From DATECU01 sp035286745 (GTDB lineage Bacteria; Acidobacteriota; Vicinamibacteria; Fen-336), in contig DATECU010000380.1 in NCBI GenBank assembly GCA_035286745.1, positions 1 through 26,163 of the forward strand: a stretch of 26,163 nucleotides of DNA, in the 5' to 3' direction. The translations under genes and the position numbers were made by a program. Shown piece after piece: positions 23,427-26,163 of the stretch (positions within the stretch are counted from its first letter, which is position 1; each line of letters begins with the position of its first letter). The notes below the pieces were generated by a model. It had not been told where the DNA came from. It saw nothing but the letters and a program-made list of their open reading frames with translations, and searched no databases.

Positions 23427-24167
23427 TTGCCCGTCCTCAGGCTCGACGAGCGGCTGGTGTTTCCGCCGGTGCGTTATGCGGAAGACGGCCTGCTGGCGGT
23501 GGGCGGCGATCTCAGTCCGGAACGCCTGGTGCTCGCCTACTCGCAAGGCATCTTCCCCTGGTACTCCGAGGGCCAGCCCATCCTCTGGCACTCGCCCGAT
23601 CCCCGCTTCGTGCTGGCGGCTCAGGACCTCCGGGTGTCCCGCAGCCTGCGCAAGACGATCCGCAAGGGCAGCTACCGGATCACGCTCGACACCGCCTTCG
23701 CCCGCGTGATCGAATCCTGCGCCCGAGCCGAGCGGCCCGGGCAACGTGGGACCTGGATCACCGAGGAGATGCGGCGGGCCTACCTCGAGCTGCACCGGCG
23801 CGGTCTGGCTCACTCGGTGGAGGCCTGGGAGCAGGGAACGCTGGTCGGTGGTCTGTACGGGGTTTCGCTGGGGGCCGCCTACTTTGGGGAGTCGATGTTC
23901 GCTTGCGCCCCCGATGCCTCGAAGGTGGCTTTCGTGGCCCTGGTGGAGCAACTGCTGCGCTGGGGGATCACGCTCATCGACTGCCAGGTGGAGACCGAGC
24001 ACCTGGCTCGCTTTGGAGCCACGGACTGGCCCAGAAAGGCCTATCAGGCCGCCCTGCGCAAGGCGCTCCGGCACAAGACGCGGGTGGGTCCCTGGCGCTT
24101 CGAGACCGGAGCTAGCGAAGGGCCGCTGGCGGCTCCGCCAGCTCGCTCAGACGCTGCCGAGACCTGA
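23427..24167 (+). CDS. aat: Leucyl/phenylalanyl-tRNA--protein transferase
   Basis: 246-aa enzyme that attaches Leu or Phe from tRNA to N-terminal Lys or Arg, creating an N-degron read by ClpS. The N-terminal region VFPPVRYAEDGLLAVGGDLSPERLVLAYSQGIFPWYSEGQPILWHSPDPRFVL is the Aat signature. The catalytic domain holds TWITEEMRRAYLELHRRGLAHSVEAWE, GGLYGVSLGAAYFGESMF and DCQVETEHLARFGATDWPRKAY. The start is a TTG (23427) behind GAGGG; homologues usually begin MPVxRLDxRLVFPP, which fits. The last 56 nt overlap the convergent Crp-type gene, so the C-terminal tail after about residue 228 is poorly constrained. Confidence 0.95.
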   Translation: MPVLRLDERLVFPPVRYAEDGLLAVGGDLSPERLVLAYSQGIFPWYSEGQPILWHSPDPRFVLAAQDLRVSRSLRKTIRKGSYRITLDTAFARVIESCARAERPGQRGTWITEEMRRAYLELHRRGLAHSVEAWEQGTLVGGLYGVSLGAAYFGESMFACAPDASKVAFVALVEQLLRWGITLIDCQVETEHLARFGATDWPRKAYQAALRKALRHKTRVGPWRFETGASEGPLAAPPARSDAAET

Positions 24168-24804
24168 TTCGGATCTTGCCGCGACCGGTTTCGACCAGCC
24201 CCTCACTCTCCCACTGGGAGAGGACGCGGCTCACCGTGTAGAGGGTGGTGGCCGCGAGGTCCGCTAGCTGCTGCTGGGTGATACCTTCCAGGAAGATGCC
24301 GTCCGCGCAGCACTGGTCGCCCAAGGGCACCAAACGCAGCAAGGCCCGCGCCAAGCGTTGTGGCACGGGTTCGGTGGCCAGCTCCCGGAAGCGGTCGAGG
24401 GTTTCCCGGGCGTGGGCGCCCACCACCGCCAGCACGCCGGCCTGAAGCTCCGGGTGCTGCCGAAAAAGCTCAGACAACACGCTCCGGGGCCAGGCCAGAA
24501 CCTCGCCCTCTTCCACCGCCTCGGCGGTGAACGGGTAGGCCTTTCCGTCCAGAACCGCCATCGCCGCGAAGACCTCGCCGGGGCCCACGATGCGAACGAT
24601 GACCTGCCGTCCCTCGGCGGTGAGCTGGGTGAGCTTGAGGCGGCCGGTTTCCACCAGAAAGAGAGCCTCCGCTGGCTCGTCCTGGCGGAACAGGATCTCG
24701 CCCAGGGCGAGCGAGCGCCGGCGTGCCTGGGCCAGGGTGGCGCGACGGCTGGGCCCCGGAAGACCGTCGAGAAAGCGCGGGGACGGCGCTGGCTGACCGC
24801 TCAC
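24112..24804 (-). CDS. Crp/Fnr-family transcriptional regulator
   Basis: 230-aa regulator. Residues about 28-135 form the cyclic-nucleotide-type sensor barrel (LGEILFRQDEPAEALFLVETGRLKLTQLTAEGRQVIVRIVGPGEVFAAMAVLDGKAYPFTAEA). The phosphate-binding Arg-Ser pair of true cAMP receptors is not seen (KAYPFTAEA). There is no N-terminal cysteine cluster, so it is neither a classic CRP nor an FNR with an Fe-S cluster. A long dimer helix (ELQAGVLAVVGAHARETLDRFRELA) and a winged HTH (GITQQQLADLAATTLYTVSRVLSQWESEGLVETGRGKIRI) follow. It starts at GTG 24804. It lies downstream of the RIC gene on the same strand, which suggests NO- or redox-linked control, by inference. Confidence 0.9.
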   Translation of the reverse strand: MSGQPAPSPRFLDGLPGPSRRATLAQARRRSLALGEILFRQDEPAEALFLVETGRLKLTQLTAEGRQVIVRIVGPGEVFAAMAVLDGKAYPFTAEAVEEGEVLAWPRSVLSELFRQHPELQAGVLAVVGAHARETLDRFRELATEPVPQRLARALLRLVPLGDQCCADGIFLEGITQQQLADLAATTLYTVSRVLSQWESEGLVETGRGKIRIRSRQRLSELAEPPAALR

Positions 24805-24810
24805 TTAGCG

Positions 24811-24816
24811 AGTATA
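24811..24816 (-). promoter_or_regulatory. Candidate -10 element of the Crp/Fnr gene
   Basis: Minus-strand TATACT (5 of 6 matches) ends exactly 6 nt before the GTG start, with no Shine-Dalgarno between. This implies a leaderless transcript. No clear -35 is visible, which could mean activator dependence. Confidence 0.42.
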
Positions 24817-24871
24817 GGCGCTCTCGGCTCGCGCCAGGCACGGCCGAGAGCGGCACAGCGGCCCCTCGGAC

Positions 24872-25609
24872 TCAGGCGGTCAGCGCCGCCTGGAGCTTCT
24901 CCTCGAGCGCGATGGCGCGGGGGTGCAGGACGTTGTTTTCGAGGTGGATGTGTTCGTGCAACTCCCCCTCCATCTCGTTCAGGCCGTGGAACAAGCCGCG
25001 ATAGGTGTTGCAGGCGTCCTCAGGCGGCGTGAAGTTCCCGGTCTGCTCCCGCAGTTGGAGCAGGAGTCGGCCCAGGTACTCATGGTCGCTCTCCATGGCG
25101 CCGATGGGGTTGCGGACGGAGCCAAAGGGCGACCCGGGGAGCGTCTCTCCCTTCTGTTCCAAGTTCCCCAGTTGGGTCAGGTAGGGGAAGAGAACGCGCT
25201 CCTCCTTCATCATGTGGGGCTCGATCTCGCCCAGGATTTCCCGGAAGCTGTTGCCAATGGGCTGAAGGTCGGGGTGGCGCTCGCCATGAACCGCCAGGAC
25301 CTTGTTCATCATCTGGCTCAGCCGAGGCAGCTCGTCCTTCAGCCACTGGTGGTAGCGGTCGACGATGAAGGCCACCAGCTCGGCCAGGGGCGCGTCTTGC
25401 CACGAGCGCTGGCTCGGGGGAGAGCCGGCGATGGCGCCGTTCAGGTCCTGAAGCAGGCTCTCGAAGGCGATCCCCTTCTCGCCGCAAACCTCGGTCAAGG
25501 GCCGCTTGCCGCCGCAGCAGAAGTCGATGCCGTGGCGCTGAAACACGCGAATGGTGGCGGGGTGGGCGGTGGCCACCTCGGCGATCTGGGTCTCGGGTCG
25601 AATCTCCAT
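24872..25609 (-). CDS. Iron-sulfur cluster repair di-iron protein (RIC/ScdA/YtfE type)
   Basis: 245-aa protein. The N-terminal ScdA_N domain has RVFQRHGIDFCCGGKRPL, including the DFCCGG motif (Cys31, Cys32). The C-terminal hemerythrin-like four-helix domain carries His/Glu ligands in VDRYHQWLKDELPRL, IEPHMMKEERVLFPYL, MESDHEYLGRLL and ELHEHIHLENNVLHPRA. Such proteins repair Fe-S clusters damaged by nitric oxide or oxidative stress. The start is ATG 25609 (the TTG at 25612 is one codon upstream), with AAGGAGG 9 nt before it. The 67-nt gap to the downstream Crp-type regulator allows either an operon or a separate promoter. Confidence 0.94.
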   Translation of the reverse strand: MEIRPETQIAEVATAHPATIRVFQRHGIDFCCGGKRPLTEVCGEKGIAFESLLQDLNGAIAGSPPSQRSWQDAPLAELVAFIVDRYHQWLKDELPRLSQMMNKVLAVHGERHPDLQPIGNSFREILGEIEPHMMKEERVLFPYLTQLGNLEQKGETLPGSPFGSVRNPIGAMESDHEYLGRLLLQLREQTGNFTPPEDACNTYRGLFHGLNEMEGELHEHIHLENNVLHPRAIALEEKLQAALTA

Positions 25610-25712
25610 CAAGAGCGTCCTCCTTGTTGGCCCAGTCTACGGGGCCCCCTCCCCCGCCGTCGTTGCGCTGGAGCAAGGAAGATCGAATCGGGCCAGACGA
25701 AGGGCCCGGTGT

Positions 25713-26163
25713 TCAGGGCAGAGGGACCCAGGCGCCGTCCGGATCCAGCACCTCGCAGGGCCGGAAGTCGGCCTTGTAGCGCATGGCCCGACAGCCGGGG
25801 ACCCAGTAGCCGAGGTAGAGATGCGGGATTCCCCGCCGCCGGCACTCCTCGATCATCCACAGGATGTTGAAGACACCCAGCGAGCGGCGCGCCTTCTCGG
25901 GATCGAAGTAGCAGTAGACGGCGCTCATCGCCGAGGGTTCCAAGTCGGCCAGACCCACCCCCAGCAGTCGCTCGCCTGACCGGTACTGGATCTCCAGGGT
26001 CTCGATCCCGGTGGTGTACAGAAGCTCGAACTCCAGCTCCGAGCCGTCCATGGTTCCGTCGTGCCTGCCGGTAAGGTATCGGCGGTAGAGGTCGTGCTTT
26101 TCGGCGGTGGCCCGGGGGGCGGAGATCTCTACCGTCAGGTCCCGGTTCCGCGAAGCCGCCCGC
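25713..26163 (-). CDS. bpt: Bpt-type leucyl/arginyl-tRNA--protein transferase, C-terminal part (5' end off window)
   Basis: The frame is open from the window edge at 26163 to the stop at 25713-25715, giving 149 residues. The real start lies outside; an internal ATG at 26051 is not it. The conserved C-terminal domain is clear: AEKHDLYRRYLTGRHDGTM, ELLYTTGIETLEIQYRSGERLLGVGLADL, SAVYCYFDPEKARRSLGVFNILWMIEECRRRGIPHLYLGYWVPGCRAMRYKADFRPCEVL. This matches bacterial Bpt and eukaryotic ATE1. Bpt adds Leu to N-terminal Asp or Glu, making a ClpS substrate. The N-terminal cysteine motif cannot be checked here. Leu versus Arg specificity cannot be read from this part. Confidence 0.92.
   Translation of the reverse strand, partial: RAASRNRDLTVEISAPRATAEKHDLYRRYLTGRHDGTMDGSELEFELLYTTGIETLEIQYRSGERLLGVGLADLEPSAMSAVYCYFDPEKARRSLGVFNILWMIEECRRRGIPHLYLGYWVPGCRAMRYKADFRPCEVLDPDGAWVPLP

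Overview
This is chromosomal DNA from a high-G+C (roughly two thirds by eye), Gram-negative bacterium. An LPS-transport lipoprotein (LptE), an LptF/LptG permease and a small predicted beta-rich envelope protein show that it has an outer membrane. The fused LptF-LptG polypeptide, an SspB of the alphaproteobacterial type and the general gene mix would fit Acidobacteriota or a neighbouring deltaproteobacterial-type lineage. That placement is inference, because no rRNA or other decisive marker is present.

Layout. (1) 1-4825: the 3' end of leuS, then lptE and holA with tight spacing, rpsT convergent to holA, murJ, and a small secreted/outer-membrane protein. (2) 4853-8808: xerD, metK behind a structured leader, and a membrane-anchored PHP-domain protein with a carbohydrate-binding-like C-terminus. 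(3) 8903-11281 (minus): one ORF encoding LptF fused to LptG, flanked on both sides by intergenic heptad-repeat elements in opposite orientation. (4) 11472-15606: acs-thrB-thrC with overlapping stop and start codons. (5) 15730-17747 (minus): a CheY-like regulator coupled to a GAF/histidine kinase whose own N-terminal receiver-like domain is degenerate. (6) 17904-19645: a DRG/Obg-like TGS GTPase and msrA. (7) 19664-26163: a regulated-proteolysis district with sspB (minus), divergent clpS-clpA, a MazEF-type toxin-antitoxin pair, aat, then on the minus strand a Crp/Fnr regulator, a RIC/ScdA-type iron-sulfur repair protein and the 5'-truncated bpt transferase.

How it fits together. Aat and Bpt add destabilising N-terminal residues, ClpS recognises them and ClpA unfolds the substrate for ClpP (not in the window). 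SspB is the counterpart adaptor for ClpXP. So nearly the whole bacterial N-degron pathway lies within about 6.5 kb, with a toxin-antitoxin operon between clpA and aat and an NO/oxidative-stress repair pair between aat and bpt. MsrA and RIC add a stress-repair flavour.

The least explained non-coding signals are: (a) three intergenic tracts built from a 7-bp unit CAGCNNT, all ending in CAGCYAC; (b) several genes whose best -10-like hexamer lies only 6-7 bp from the start codon, suggesting leaderless mRNAs; (c) a metK leader in which one segment can pair either with a neighbouring hairpin arm or with the Shine-Dalgarno region. I found no CRISPR array, rRNA, tRNA, insertion sequence or prophage. 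No stretch over 300 bases lacks a gene.
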